From Streptomyces lavendofoliae (GTDB lineage Bacteria > Actinomycetota > Actinomycetes > Streptomycetales > Streptomycetaceae), in contig NZ_BMTP01000009.1 in assembly GCF_014649735.1 (NCBI RefSeq), positions 248,001 through 312,000 on the forward strand: 64,000 nucleotides of DNA, read 5' to 3'. Positions within the stretch are counted from its first letter, which is position 1. Each line of letters begins with the position of its first letter. The position numbers and the translations under genes were made by a program. Positions 43,970-53,224 of this stretch are shown here, piece after piece. The notes below the pieces were generated by a model, which saw nothing but the letters and a program-made list of their open reading frames with translations, was not told the origin of the DNA and ran no database searches.

Positions 43970-44967
43970 ACGAGGTCCACCTTGTCGTCGGGCACGAGGC
44001 GGCGCTGGATCCAGGTGATCAGCAGGATGATCGCCAGCAGCACCACGGCGGCGGCCGAGGCCAGGCCGGTCTTGTTGAACTGGAAGGCGAGCTTGACCGT
44101 CTGGATGACGAAGGTCGACGTGCCGGTCGCGCCGCCGGTCATGATGTAGGGGATCTCGAACACCGACAGGGAGCCGGAGATCGCCAGGATGATGCTCAGG
44201 CTGAGCACCGGTTTGATGCTCGGGGCGATGATGTGCCGGAACCGCTGCCACTTCCCGGCGCCGTCCAGCTCGGCCGCTTCGTAGAGCTCGCCCGGGATGG
44301 ACTGGATCGCGCCGAGGAAGAGCACGAAGTTCAGCCCGGTGAAGCGCCACACGGACACACCCGCCAGCGAGACGTTGGCCGACGTGGGGTCACCGAGCCA
44401 CGCGTGGTCGGTCCGCACGCCCAGCCAGGACAGCACCGAGTCGAGCGTGCCGCCGTCCTGGAAGAAGTACAGGAAGACGAAGCCGATCGCGACACCGTTG
44501 ATGAGGTACGGGAAGAAGAGGACGCCCTTGAAGAAGTTGCGGAACCTGAGGTTGAAGCTGAGGACCGTCGCGAAGTAGAGGGCGACGCCGATCTGGAGGA
44601 CGGAGGCGGCCAGGTAGTAGCCGCTGACGAAGAAGACCCGGAAGAGTTCGGGACGGGTGAAGATCTGTACGTAGTTGTCGGCGCCGGTGAGGTTCCGTTC
44701 GGGGCTGACGCCGTCCCAGTCGGTGAAGCTGTAGGCGACCATGCTCGCCACCGGGACGTAGGTGAACGTGATCAGCAGGGCCAGCGGCGCCGCCAGGAAC
44801 AGCCAGGGGGTGATCCGCTGGAGCGGGGAGTGGCGCCAGGAGCGGCCCTGGGGCGTCCGGCGGCCCGGGTGCCGCGTCGCCCCGCGCCCCGCCCGGCGGA
44901 CGGTGCGGGGCGAACGCCGCGAGCCCGCGAGGGGAGCCCGGGGTGCGGTGTCGGTCGTCTCGGTCAT
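43966..44967 (-). CDS. Sugar ABC transporter permease (CUT1, MalF type)
   Basis: The 333-residue inner-membrane protein has an Arg-rich cytoplasmic N-terminus (~45 residues), six helices and the EAA loop ELYEAAELDGAGKWQRFRHI. It is the second gene of the importer operon, 81 bp after the binding protein gene; the gap contains a hairpin that probably lowers permease relative to binding-protein expression. It couples by a 4-bp overlap to the second permease. Confidence 0.93.
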   Translation of the reverse strand: MTETTDTAPRAPLAGSRRSPRTVRRAGRGATRHPGRRTPQGRSWRHSPLQRITPWLFLAAPLALLITFTYVPVASMVAYSFTDWDGVSPERNLTGADNYVQIFTRPELFRVFFVSGYYLAASVLQIGVALYFATVLSFNLRFRNFFKGVLFFPYLINGVAIGFVFLYFFQDGGTLDSVLSWLGVRTDHAWLGDPTSANVSLAGVSVWRFTGLNFVLFLGAIQSIPGELYEAAELDGAGKWQRFRHIIAPSIKPVLSLSIILAISGSLSVFEIPYIMTGGATGTSTFVIQTVKLAFQFNKTGLASAAAVVLLAIILLITWIQRRLVPDDKVDLV

Positions 44968-45002
44968 GTCGGCCTTTCGTGTCCGCGGGTGCGGGAGGAC
45001 GT

Positions 45003-45036
45003 GGGCCCCGGCCGGGTGGGTGCGCGGCCGGGGCCC
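45003..45036. terminator. 12-bp hairpin between binding-protein and permease genes
   Basis: GGGCCCCGGCCG (45003-45014) and its exact complement (45025-45036) flank a 10-nt loop. Hairpins placed like this after the binding-protein gene of ABC operons stabilise or partly terminate the transcript, so that the binding protein is made in excess. Confidence 0.7.
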
Positions 45037-45048
45037 GTGGCCGCCGGG

Positions 45049-46368
45049 TCAGGAGCCGGCGGTCTTCGCTGCCTCGTCCCACTTCTTGTCGAGCTCGGAG
45101 AAGTAGCCCTGGAGGCTGCCCTTCTGCGCCCCGCGGGCGATGTCGATCAGCTTCTGCCGGTAGTCGGGCTTGTTGAGGCCGAGTTCGGCGGCGTTGTCGA
45201 TCGCGTTGACCGGCCCGGTCTGCGCCTCGGACCGCTCCACCAGGGTGACATCGTTGTCAACAAAGTCCTTGAGCGTGGCCGGCAGAGGCGCGGACTTCAG
45301 GGCCGGGACCGCTCCCTCGGTCTCCGAGTAGCCGGACTTCCCGGTGAACCAGTCGATCCACGCGCGGGCCGCGGACTTGTGCTCGGAGTGGATGCTCACG
45401 GCCTGCTGGTAGTCGGAGACGAGCGTGGCGCAGAACTTCCCGTCCTTCTGGGCGGGGAAGGGCAGGAAGCCGATGTCGGCGGGAGAGCCGCCGGCGTCCT
45501 TCGCCGCCGCCTGCATCTGGGTGATCGCCCAGGAGCCCAGCATCATGGAGCCGACCTCGCCCTTGCCGAGGAGTCCCTTGGAGTTCTCCCAGTTGGTGGT
45601 CGACGGGTCCTTCTCCGACAGACCGCGCTTGACGATGTCGTGCAGCAGGGAGTCGATCGTGTGCAGTTCGCCGCCCTCCTTCCAGGGCGAGACGGCACCG
45701 GCGAGCTTGTCGGTGGCCTTCGGGTCGCAGGTCACCGAGCCGATGTTGGCGGTCCACTGGACCAGGGGCCAGCCGTCCTTGAAGTTGGTGTAGTAGGGGG
45801 TCGCCCCGGTCTTCTTCCCGATGGCCTCCAGGGCGGCGGTGAACTCCCCGGGGGTCCTGGGCCACTGGGTGACGCCGGCCTTCTTCCACAGCGCCTTGTT
45901 GTAGACGAAGCCGTTGGCCGTGCCGAACTGGGCTATGCCGTAGACCTTCCCGCCGACCTCGGTCTTGTCGGTGAAGCGGTAGGTGCGCGACAACTCGGGC
46001 GTGGACCCGAGGGGGGCGAAGAACTTCGGGTAGTCGTTCTTGGCGACCGCCGCGGGGATCATCAGCACGTCGCCGTACGCCTTGGTGTTCATACGGATCT
46101 TGACCTCCCCCTCGTAGTCGGTGATGCCCTCGAAGGTCACCTTCACCTTGGGGTAGATCTTGTTGAACTCGGCGGCGTAACGCTTCATCACCCCGTTCTG
46201 CACGAGGTCGGTGCGGTGCGTCAGAACCTTGATCTCGCCCGAGACGGCCCCCGGGTCGGCAGGGGCGGCCGCCGTCTCGCCGGAAGTGCCGCCTCCACCG
46301 CCGCATCCGGTCACGGTCAGCATCGCGACGGTGAGAAGCGCGCCCGCGAGCGTCTTCGTCTTCCCCAT
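45049..46368 (-). CDS. Sugar-binding lipoprotein of a CUT1 importer
   Basis: The 439-residue protein starts with a lipoprotein signal peptide; the lipobox TVTGC places the lipidated Cys at 22, followed by a Gly linker. The rest is an extracellular solute-binding protein of family 1 (EIKVLTHRTDLV, IPAAVAKNDYPKFFAPL, IAQFGTANGFVYNKALWKKAG, SMMLGSWAITQM). The ATG at 46368 has AAGGAGTT upstream. It is the first gene of the importer operon and is divergent from beta-mannosidase across a 280-bp region with two inverted copies of the likely LacI operator. Beta-linked manno-oligosaccharides are the expected ligand, from context. Confidence 0.93.
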   Translation of the reverse strand: MGKTKTLAGALLTVAMLTVTGCGGGGGTSGETAAAPADPGAVSGEIKVLTHRTDLVQNGVMKRYAAEFNKIYPKVKVTFEGITDYEGEVKIRMNTKAYGDVLMIPAAVAKNDYPKFFAPLGSTPELSRTYRFTDKTEVGGKVYGIAQFGTANGFVYNKALWKKAGVTQWPRTPGEFTAALEAIGKKTGATPYYTNFKDGWPLVQWTANIGSVTCDPKATDKLAGAVSPWKEGGELHTIDSLLHDIVKRGLSEKDPSTTNWENSKGLLGKGEVGSMMLGSWAITQMQAAAKDAGGSPADIGFLPFPAQKDGKFCATLVSDYQQAVSIHSEHKSAARAWIDWFTGKSGYSETEGAVPALKSAPLPATLKDFVDNDVTLVERSEAQTGPVNAIDNAAELGLNKPDYRQKLIDIARGAQKGSLQGYFSELDKKWDEAAKTAGS

Positions 46369-46436
46369 GTGCCCAACTCCTTCAGGGTTACGGCTCAGGT
46401 CTACGGGTGGGATGTCGGCACTATGTCAGCCAGAGG

Positions 46437-46449
46437 TGAACCGGTAAAG
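46437..46449. promoter_or_regulatory. Putative LacI operator, copy 1
   Basis: TGAACCGGTAAAG at 46437-46449 recurs as its exact reverse complement at 46555-46567, and variants occur at the other promoter regions of the mannan locus. It lies 69 bp upstream of the binding-protein start, a plausible repressor position. Confidence 0.65.
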
Positions 46450-46554
46450 TGCTGGTTTCCGGCGCGATGCCCAATCGTTACCGAGAACCCCTCCCAGGCC
46501 CTTGCCGACTGCCCGGTCGGCGGTTGTGCGCACACGGCGTGTCACTGAACCGAG

Positions 46555-46567
46555 CTTTACCGGTTCA
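46555..46567. promoter_or_regulatory. Putative LacI operator, copy 2
   Basis: CTTTACCGGTTCA is the exact reverse complement of copy 1. It lies 82 bp before the beta-mannosidase start, so the divergent promoter pair has one site near each gene. Confidence 0.65.
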
Positions 46568-46648
46568 TGGACATGGCGGGGTGATCCGGTTAGGTTGACC
46601 CGCGTCGCACCCGCACCCCGCCCCGTCAGGCGATTGGAGCCGCACACC

Positions 46649-49051
46649 ATGAAGGACGTCACCCAGCTGCACGACGGCTGGAGCCTGCGCCACGACGAAC
46701 GACTGCTCCCGGCGCGCGTGCCCGGCTGCGTGCACACCGACCTGATGGCGGCCGGGGTCATACCCGACCCGTACATCGGGCGGAACGAGACCGAGGTCGC
46801 ATGGGTGGGCCGGCGGGCCTGGTCGTACCTCACCGACCTGGCCCACGACAGCGCGCACGAGCGGACCGACCTGGTCTTCGACGGCCTGGACACCGCCGCG
46901 ACGATCACCCTCGCCGGCGAGACGCTGGGCACGACCCGCAACATGCACCGGCGCCACCGCTTCGACGTCACCGGACGCACCGGCGCCCTGGAAGTGCGGT
47001 TCGCCTCCGCGTACGACGAGGCCGCCGGCGTCCGGGCCCTGACCGGGGAGCGGCCGAACGTCTACCCCGAGCCGTTCCAGTACATCCGCAAGATGGCCTG
47101 CGGCTTCGGATGGGACTGGGGCCCGACCGTCGTGACCGCCGGCATGTGGCGTCCGGTGCGGCTCGAACACTGGTCGACGGCGCGGATCGACGACGTCCGC
47201 CCGCTGGTCACCGTCGACGACGGGACGGGGCACGTGGAGGTGAGACTGCGGGTGCGGCGCTCGGAGCGCGGCGGCGGACGCCCGCTCACCGCCCGCGCCA
47301 CCGTGCGGGGGCACACGGCCGAGGCCACCTTCACCGGCGACGAGGCCGTCCTGCGCCTGCGGGTCCCCGAGCCCCGGCTGTGGTGGCCGCGCGGCTACGG
47401 CGACCAGCCGCTGTACGACCTCGACGTCACGCTGCTCGACGACGGGGACGCGCTCGACACCTGGCACCGGCGGATCGGCTTCCGGACGGTGGTCGTCGAC
47501 CGGTCCGCCGACGCGCACGGCACCGGGTTCACCTTCGTCGTCAACGGTGTGCGGATCTTCGCCCGGGGCGTCAACTGGATCCCCGACGACGTCCTGCCGT
47601 CCCGCGTCACCCCCGAGCGGTACCGGGCGCGGCTGCTCCAGGCCGCGCGGGCCAACGTCGACCTGGTACGCGTGTGGGGCGGCGGCATCTACGAGGACGA
47701 CTCCTTCTACGACGCCTGCGACGAGCTCGGCCTGATGGTCTGGCAGGACTTCCTCTTCGCCTGCGCCGCCTACCCGGAGGAGCAGCCGCTGCGCGGCGAG
47801 GTCGAGGCCGAGGCCCGCGACAACGTTGTCCGGCTGATGCCCCACCCCAGCCTGGTGCTGTGGAACGGCAACAACGAGAACCTGTGGGGCTTCCGCGACT
47901 GGGGCTGGGAGCCGGGCCTCGCGGGTGACTCCTGGGGCGAGGGCTACTACCTCGGGCTCCTCCCGCGGATCGTCGCCGAACTCGACCCGACCCGCCCCTA
48001 CACGGCGGGCAGCCCCTGGTCGGGCTCCTGGGACCACCACCCCAACGACCCCCGGCACGGCACCCACCACTCGTGGGAGGTGTGGAACCGACAGGACTAC
48101 GCCGAGTACCGGGCGAGCGTCCCCCGCTTCGTCGCGGAGTTCGGCTGGCAGGCGCCGCCCGCCCTGGCGACGCTGCGGCGCGCCCTGCCCGGGGAGGCCC
48201 TCGCCCCGGACTCGCCGGGCATGCTGCACCACCAGAAGGCCGAGGACGGCAACGGGAAGCTGAACCGGGGCATCGCCCGCCACTTCGTCCTCCCCGAGGA
48301 CGACTTCGACCGCTGGCACTACCTGGCCCAGGTGGTGCAGGCGCGCGCCGTCGCGGCGGGCATCGAGCACTGGCGGGCGCACTGGCCGGTGTGCGCGGGC
48401 ACGGTCGTCTGGCAGCTCAACGACTGCTGGCCGGTCAGCTCGTGGGCCGCCGTCGACGGCGACGGCCGGCTCAAGCCGCTCCACCACGAACTGCGCCGGG
48501 TGTACGCCGACCGCCTGCTGACCCTCCTGCCGGGCGAGGACGGCCCGGTGCTCGCCGTCGACAACCAGTCCGCCGAGCCCTGGCGCGCGGCCGTGACCCT
48601 GCGCCTGCTCGACGCGGACGGCGGCGTGGTCCGGGAGACCGTGGCCGAGGTGGCCGCCGGGCCCCGGTCGGTGGCGAGGACGGTGATCCCGGCCGGACTC
48701 CGCCCCGCCCCCGGGTCGTCCAAGGAGTTCCTGGTGGCCGACGCGGACGGCCTGCGTGCGGTCCACTTCCCCGTACCGGACAAGGAGTTCGCCCATCCCT
48801 CGCCCCGCTACGACGTCCGCACCGAGGCCGTGCCCGGGCAGGCCGGCGACGCGGTGGACGTGGTGGTCACGGCGCACACCCTGGTGCGGGACCTCCTGCT
48901 CCAGGCCGACCGGCTCGCCCCCGGGGCGGTCGCGGACCGGGGGCTGCTGACCCTGCTGCCCGGCGAGGAGGCCCGCATCAGGGTGACCGGCTGCGGCGAC
49001 GTGGAGGCAACGGCCGCCCGGGCCGCGCTGTTCAGCGTGGACCCGGCGTGA
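46649..49051 (+). CDS. GH2-family beta-mannosidase
   Basis: The 800-residue protein is an intracellular GH2 beta-mannosidase; no signal peptide is seen. The N-terminal sugar-binding domain (LHDGWSLRHD, ARVPGCVHTDL), the immunoglobulin-like domains and the barrel motifs GVNWIPDD, RVWGGGIYEDDSFYDACDELG and WQDFLFACAAYP are all present. The acid/base is Glu410 (WNGNNEN) and the nucleophile Glu497 (VAEFGW). It removes mannose from the non-reducing end of imported manno-oligosaccharides. RBS TTGGAG precedes the ATG. The stop overlaps the second LacI gene (GTGA), so the enzyme and the regulator are co-expressed. Confidence 0.95.
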   Translation: MKDVTQLHDGWSLRHDERLLPARVPGCVHTDLMAAGVIPDPYIGRNETEVAWVGRRAWSYLTDLAHDSAHERTDLVFDGLDTAATITLAGETLGTTRNMHRRHRFDVTGRTGALEVRFASAYDEAAGVRALTGERPNVYPEPFQYIRKMACGFGWDWGPTVVTAGMWRPVRLEHWSTARIDDVRPLVTVDDGTGHVEVRLRVRRSERGGGRPLTARATVRGHTAEATFTGDEAVLRLRVPEPRLWWPRGYGDQPLYDLDVTLLDDGDALDTWHRRIGFRTVVVDRSADAHGTGFTFVVNGVRIFARGVNWIPDDVLPSRVTPERYRARLLQAARANVDLVRVWGGGIYEDDSFYDACDELGLMVWQDFLFACAAYPEEQPLRGEVEAEARDNVVRLMPHPSLVLWNGNNENLWGFRDWGWEPGLAGDSWGEGYYLGLLPRIVAELDPTRPYTAGSPWSGSWDHHPNDPRHGTHHSWEVWNRQDYAEYRASVPRFVAEFGWQAPPALATLRRALPGEALAPDSPGMLHHQKAEDGNGKLNRGIARHFVLPEDDFDRWHYLAQVVQARAVAAGIEHWRAHWPVCAGTVVWQLNDCWPVSSWAAVDGDGRLKPLHHELRRVYADRLLTLLPGEDGPVLAVDNQSAEPWRAAVTLRLLDADGGVVRETVAEVAAGPRSVARTVIPAGLRPAPGSSKEFLVADADGLRAVHFPVPDKEFAHPSPRYDVRTEAVPGQAGDAVDVVVTAHTLVRDLLLQADRLAPGAVADRGLLTLLPGEEARIRVTGCGDVEATAARAALFSVDPA

Positions 49052-50076
49052 ATCCGGCGTCCCCGCGCATCACCATCAACGACGTCGCCGCCCGCGCCGG
49101 CGTCTCCAAGGGTGCCGTCTCCATGGCGTTCAACAACCGGCCCGGGGTCTCCCAGGCCACCCGCCAGCGGATCTTCGACGTCGCCCGCGAACTCGGCTGG
49201 ACCCCGCACCAGACCGCGCGCAGCCTCTCCAGCCGGCGCGTCGACATCGTCGGACTGGCGATCTGCCGCCCGGCGAGACTGCTCGGCCTCGAACCGTTCT
49301 ACATGGAGTTCATCTCCGGCATAGAGAGCGTCCTGGCCGAGCGCTCCTGCTCGCTGCTGCTCCGGCTGGTGCGCGACCTGCGCGAGGAGATCACCCTGTA
49401 CGAGGGGTGGTGGCGCGGCAAGATGATCGGCGGCGCCATCCTGGTCGACTTCCACGACGACGACCCCCGGGTGCCGGCGCTCAGGGCCATGGGGCTGCCC
49501 GCGGTCGCGGTGGGCCACCCGTCGCTGACGGGTGGTTTCCCCTCCGTGTGGACGGACGACGCGACCGCCGTGGCCGAGGCGGTGCGCTACCTGGCCGCGC
49601 TGGGCCACCGGCGCATCGCCCGCGTCGGCGGCCCGGCCGGTCTGGGGCACAGCGGCATCCGGGGGGCGGCGTTCGGGACGGCGATGGCCGAACTGGGCCT
49701 GGACGGCCGCCGCCAGGTGGCCACCGGCTTCGCCGGCGAGGACGGCGCCCGGGCGACCCGTGGCCTGCTGCTGACACCGGACCGGCCGACGGCGATCGTG
49801 TACGACAACGACATCATGGCCGTCGCGGGCGCGGCGGTGGCCGCCGAGATGGGGCTGACCGTGCCCGACGACGTGTCGCTCCTCGCCTGGGACGACTCCC
49901 AGCTGTGCCGGCTCACGCATCCGCCGCTGTCGGCGATGAGCCACGACGTGCACCACTTCGGCGGGGAGGTCGCCCGCGCCCTGTTCGGGGTGATCGACGG
50001 TTCGGGTGGCGAGTCGCTCCAGGTGCCGACGCCGTCGCTGACGCCGCGGGGGTCCACCGGGCCGCCGCGGCGGTAG
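49048..50076 (+). CDS. LacI-family transcriptional regulator (second of two)
   Basis: The 342-residue protein has the LacI helix-turn-helix (TINDVAARAGVSKGAVSMAFN) and effector-binding domain, clearly paralogous to the regulator at 41994. It starts at a GTG overlapping the beta-mannosidase stop, giving an autoregulated pair if it binds the operators at 46437 and 46555. Recognition-helix residues differ between the two regulators (SKGAVSMAFNN versus SKVAVSYALND), so they may read different operators. Confidence 0.93.
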   Translation: MNPASPRITINDVAARAGVSKGAVSMAFNNRPGVSQATRQRIFDVARELGWTPHQTARSLSSRRVDIVGLAICRPARLLGLEPFYMEFISGIESVLAERSCSLLLRLVRDLREEITLYEGWWRGKMIGGAILVDFHDDDPRVPALRAMGLPAVAVGHPSLTGGFPSVWTDDATAVAEAVRYLAALGHRRIARVGGPAGLGHSGIRGAAFGTAMAELGLDGRRQVATGFAGEDGARATRGLLLTPDRPTAIVYDNDIMAVAGAAVAAEMGLTVPDDVSLLAWDDSQLCRLTHPPLSAMSHDVHHFGGEVARALFGVIDGSGGESLQVPTPSLTPRGSTGPPRR

Positions 50077-50090
50077 CGGGCCGGCGGGCC

Positions 50091-50124
50091 GGGGCCGTAC
50101 CTCCTCACCGGGAGGTACGGCCCC
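50091..50124. terminator. Bidirectional terminator
   Basis: A perfect 14-bp stem GGGGCCGTACCTCC (50091-50104) with its complement at 50111-50124 and a 6-nt loop lies between the converging LacI and CE7 esterase genes. Confidence 0.88.
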
Positions 50125-50127
50125 GCG

Positions 50128-51120
50128 TCACACCGGCCGGGGTGCGCAGGGCGCCAGATTCCGCTCGCCCAGCCAGCGCAGGTGCTCGGCGGCGGTGGCG
50201 CCGCGCCCCCCGCCGTGGTCGCCGAAGGGCCATTCCCTGAGGGTCTTGTCCCCGGCGTAGCGCTCGTAGGCGGCGAGGACGGTGGACGGCGGGCAGACGG
50301 GGTCCATCAGCCCGGCGCTGAAGAGCGCGGGGGCCGTGGCTCGGCGGGCGAAGTGCACGCCGTCGAAGTAGCCGAGCGTGGCGAAGACCCGGTCGGGGTC
50401 CTGCCGGGACCGGTGGCGCAGGTGGGCCACGAGCTCGGTGTACGGACCCTCCGTCGCCGTCTCCGCGCCGCGCCGCATGTGGCAGAGGAAGGGGACGTCG
50501 GACAGCACCGCCGCGACGGCCCGGCCGGCGAGACCCGCGACGGCCAGGGCGAGCCCGCCGCCCTGGCTCGCGCCCTGGACGACGATCCGGGCGGCGTCCA
50601 CGTGCGGCAGGAGGCGGGCCGCGTCCACCGCGCGGACGCAGTCGGTGATCAGGCGGCGGTAGTAGTGGTCGTGGGGGTCCTCGATGCCCCGGGTCATGAA
50701 GCCGTGGACCCACTGGGTGCCGGTGCCCTCGTACACGTCGGGAGTGTCGTCGCCCTGCCCGCGGCTGTCGACGACGAGATGGGCGTAACCGGCCGACGCG
50801 TACAGCAGGTGGTCGGTGGGCAGCCCGCGCCCCCCGCCGTAGCCGATGTACGTGACGACCGTCGGCGAGGGCCCTTCGGCATCCGAGGGCACGACGAGCC
50901 ACCCGGCGACCGGCCGGCCGTCCCAGCCAGGGAAGCGGACGTCGTACACGTCGACGGTGACCAGCCGCGTGTCGGTGACCGGTGTCAGGACCGGTTCCCC
51001 GCCGAAGGCCCTGGACCGCCGCAGGGTCCCGGCCCAGAAGGCGTCGAAGTCGACGGGCTCCGGAGGGAGTTGTGCGCCACGGGCGGCCGGGTGGCCCACG
51101 GGCAGGTCGGTGTACGGCAT
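50128..51120 (-). CDS. CE7-family acetyl esterase (acetyl-xylan esterase / cephalosporin deacetylase type)
   Basis: The 330-residue alpha/beta hydrolase has the CE7 landmarks: RGQG (VVDSRGQGDD), the nucleophile motif GASQGGGLAL and the His motif FGDHGGG. No signal peptide is seen, so it probably deacetylates short acetylated sugars after import. In this locus it would clean O-acetylated manno-oligosaccharides, as softwood galactoglucomannan is acetylated. It is a short distance downstream of the mannanase gene but separated from it by a strong hairpin. Confidence 0.88.
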   Translation of the reverse strand: MPYTDLPVGHPAARGAQLPPEPVDFDAFWAGTLRRSRAFGGEPVLTPVTDTRLVTVDVYDVRFPGWDGRPVAGWLVVPSDAEGPSPTVVTYIGYGGGRGLPTDHLLYASAGYAHLVVDSRGQGDDTPDVYEGTGTQWVHGFMTRGIEDPHDHYYRRLITDCVRAVDAARLLPHVDAARIVVQGASQGGGLALAVAGLAGRAVAAVLSDVPFLCHMRRGAETATEGPYTELVAHLRHRSRQDPDRVFATLGYFDGVHFARRATAPALFSAGLMDPVCPPSTVLAAYERYAGDKTLREWPFGDHGGGRGATAAEHLRWLGERNLAPCAPRPV

Positions 51121-51151
51121 GGTTCCGGTTCCTTCGTGCGGGTGGTTCGGG

Positions 51152-51190
51152 CCCCGCCCCCGCCGGGATCGGACACCGGCGGGGGCGGGG
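51152..51190. terminator. Terminator downstream of the mannanase gene
   Basis: CCCCGCCCCCGCCGG (51152-51166) and its exact complement (51176-51190) form a 15-bp stem with a 9-nt loop. A second 8-bp hairpin (GGGGCGCC, 51201-51208 with 51216-51223) lies between it and the mannanase stop, making a tandem termination region. Confidence 0.85.
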
Positions 51191-51238
51191 TGCGCGGGGT
51201 GGGGCGCCGGGGTGCGGCGCCCCGGGGTGGTGCGGCGG

Positions 51239-52864
51239 TCAGCTCCTGGCGCAGGAGGCGCCGTTGAGGGTGAAGGCGGCGGGGACGCCGTTGCCGCCAC
51301 CGGACTTGCCGCTGATGCCGAAGCTCACCGTTCCGCCCGCCGGGATCGTGCCGGTCCACGGTTCGGGGGTCGCGCGGACCTGGCTGCCCTGCTGGACGAC
51401 CTTGGCGTTCCACGCGGAGTTGAGGGTCTGCCCACCGGGGAAGGCGAAGTCGAGCTGCCAGCCCGTGATGTCACGGGTGCCGGTGTTGCGGATGGTCACG
51501 TCGGCGTTGAAGCCGCCGGTCCACTCCTGGAGCCGGTAGGCGACGGCGCAGGCTCCGGCGGTGGGCCCGCCGGTGGTGGTGACGGTGACCGTGGCGGAGC
51601 GGGGCGAGCGGTTGCCGGCGGCGTCCCGGGCGTAGACGGCGAAGGTGTGGGCGGTGGCCGGGGCGAGGCCGGTCACCAGGGCGCCGGTGGTGGCGGTGGA
51701 GGTGACGCGGGTCTCCCGGGTGCCGTCGACGCGTATCACGTCATAGGCGGTGACACCGGTGTCGTCCGTGGAGGCCGCCCACGACAGCCGGGCTCCGGTG
51801 GAGGTCACGTCGGAGGCGGTGGGTGCGCCGGGAGCGGTGGGGGGCCGGGTGTCGCCGCTGTCGCCGGTGGCGTACACGCTCGCCTCGCGCGAGGTCTGCT
51901 TGATGCCGTCGGGGCCTTCGAAGAGGCGCCTGCCCCAGGCGGTCAGCCGGCTCGCGTCGAAGCCGGTCGCCAGGTCGAGGTACTCGACGCCGCCGCCGTT
52001 CCCGCTCCAGGACCAGCCCAGGTAGCCGAGGTTCAGCCCGCGGGAGGCCGCCATGATGGCGTCCTCGTCGGGGTTGCCGTCCGAGTGGTCGTCGCCGAAC
52101 TCGCCCACCACGACGGGCAGCCGGCGGGCGACGAACCGGTCGAGGTAGTCCCGCACCTCCGCGGCGGTGTCGAACACGCCGTACATGTGGACGGAGAAGA
52201 CGGTGTTGCGCTGCGGGTCGGCGGCGAAGACGGCCGGGGCGTTGTCCCGCATGGTGAAGGACCAGTCCTGGCCCCAGTTGGGGGCGTCCGCCATGAGGGT
52301 GTGTGTGAACCCGGCGGCCCGCATACGCGTGATCGCGTTGGTGGTGTCCGCGGTCCAGGCGGAGTGACCGACGTTTCCGTGCGGCTCGTTGCCGAGGTTC
52401 AGGATGACGTACTTCTCCTGCCCCTCGAGGGCGCTCCGGACCTCGATCCAGTAGTCGACCGCCCTGGACAGCGGGACCGCTCCGCTCTGCTCCCCGTACC
52501 CGGTGGTGTCATGGGCCTCCAGGACGCACACGAGGCGGTTGGCCCTGCACTGGCCGACGACCTTCGCGACGTCGGCGGAGTCGTTCTTGGTCCAGCGGTC
52601 CCCGGTACTGAGGACGATCCGCGCCGAGTTGGCCCCGAGCGCCTTGGTGTCGGCGAGCGCCTGCCCCGTCCTGGCGGCGTACCAGGCGTGGGCGTGGTTG
52701 ACGCCCCGCATGACGAAGTCGTTGCCGTTCGCGTCGAGGAGGCGGCCGTCGCGTACGTGGAAGCCGGTGCCCGGCTCGGCGGCCTGTGCAGCGGGTGGGC
52801 CGGTGAACATGGTGGTGGCGAGGGCCAACAGCGCTCCCGCCGCGGTGGCCAGTTTCCTGCTCAT
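51239..52864 (-). CDS. Secreted GH5 beta-mannanase with FN3 and CBM2 domains
   Basis: The 541-residue exoenzyme has a Sec signal peptide (cleavage after AQA, ~residue 28). A GH5 catalytic domain (~30-320) has acid/base Glu160 (NLGNEPHG) and nucleophile Glu255 (VVVGEFG). A fibronectin type III module follows (~345-430), then a C-terminal family 2 carbohydrate-binding module (~435-541; YRLQEWTGGFNADVTIRNTG, with the usual terminal Cys pair). It resembles streptomycete endo-1,4-beta-mannanase. It would depolymerise mannan outside the cell, feeding the importer and beta-mannosidase. The 360-bp region upstream holds a likely operator and promoter. Confidence 0.92.
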   Translation of the reverse strand: MSRKLATAAGALLALATTMFTGPPAAQAAEPGTGFHVRDGRLLDANGNDFVMRGVNHAHAWYAARTGQALADTKALGANSARIVLSTGDRWTKNDSADVAKVVGQCRANRLVCVLEAHDTTGYGEQSGAVPLSRAVDYWIEVRSALEGQEKYVILNLGNEPHGNVGHSAWTADTTNAITRMRAAGFTHTLMADAPNWGQDWSFTMRDNAPAVFAADPQRNTVFSVHMYGVFDTAAEVRDYLDRFVARRLPVVVGEFGDDHSDGNPDEDAIMAASRGLNLGYLGWSWSGNGGGVEYLDLATGFDASRLTAWGRRLFEGPDGIKQTSREASVYATGDSGDTRPPTAPGAPTASDVTSTGARLSWAASTDDTGVTAYDVIRVDGTRETRVTSTATTGALVTGLAPATAHTFAVYARDAAGNRSPRSATVTVTTTGGPTAGACAVAYRLQEWTGGFNADVTIRNTGTRDITGWQLDFAFPGGQTLNSAWNAKVVQQGSQVRATPEPWTGTIPAGGTVSFGISGKSGGGNGVPAAFTLNGASCARS

Positions 52865-53171
52865 GGGGTGCTCCCGGTTCGGTGGCGCGCACACCGCGGC
52901 TGAAGCGAGTTCGCGGCGTACGGCTGTCCTGATGTGGAGGATGCGGTGCGGTCGGCCCGGCGGAGTTCCCCGGCGGCGTGGAGGGGTTTTCCCGGCAGCC
53001 GTCGGGGAGGGGATCGCTTACCGGCGTCGGAGCCGACCGGTGTCCCGCTGCCGGTGCGGTCGTGCGGCTCTCACCGGGCAGCGGGATCAATGGCGCCGGG
53101 CCGGTCGCGCCTTTTCGCACGACCCGGTGTTCACAGCGGCCGATTCAACGGCCGCTCGGCGACTGGGGAAG

Positions 53172-53222
53172 AGGCTAGGGCTATGCGGCGGCCGAAACAA
53201 GAGAAAGTGCGGAACCGGTTAA
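53172..53222 (-). promoter_or_regulatory. Putative mannanase promoter with LacI-type operator
   Basis: The 360-bp gap 52865-53224 contains no gene. On the minus strand TTGTTT (53200-53195) and TAGCCT (53177-53172) have a 17-bp spacer, giving a possible -35/-10 pair. Just upstream, CTTAACCGGTTCC (53222-53210) matches the operator-like element at the importer and GH1 promoters. A leader of ~300 bp would precede the mannanase start. Confidence 0.45.
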
Positions 53223-53224
53223 GT

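Noticed and set aside
50128..51120. Cephalosporin C deacetylase with an antibiotic role.
   Set aside because: The CE7 family covers both activities; the mannan locus makes sugar deacetylation the more likely role.
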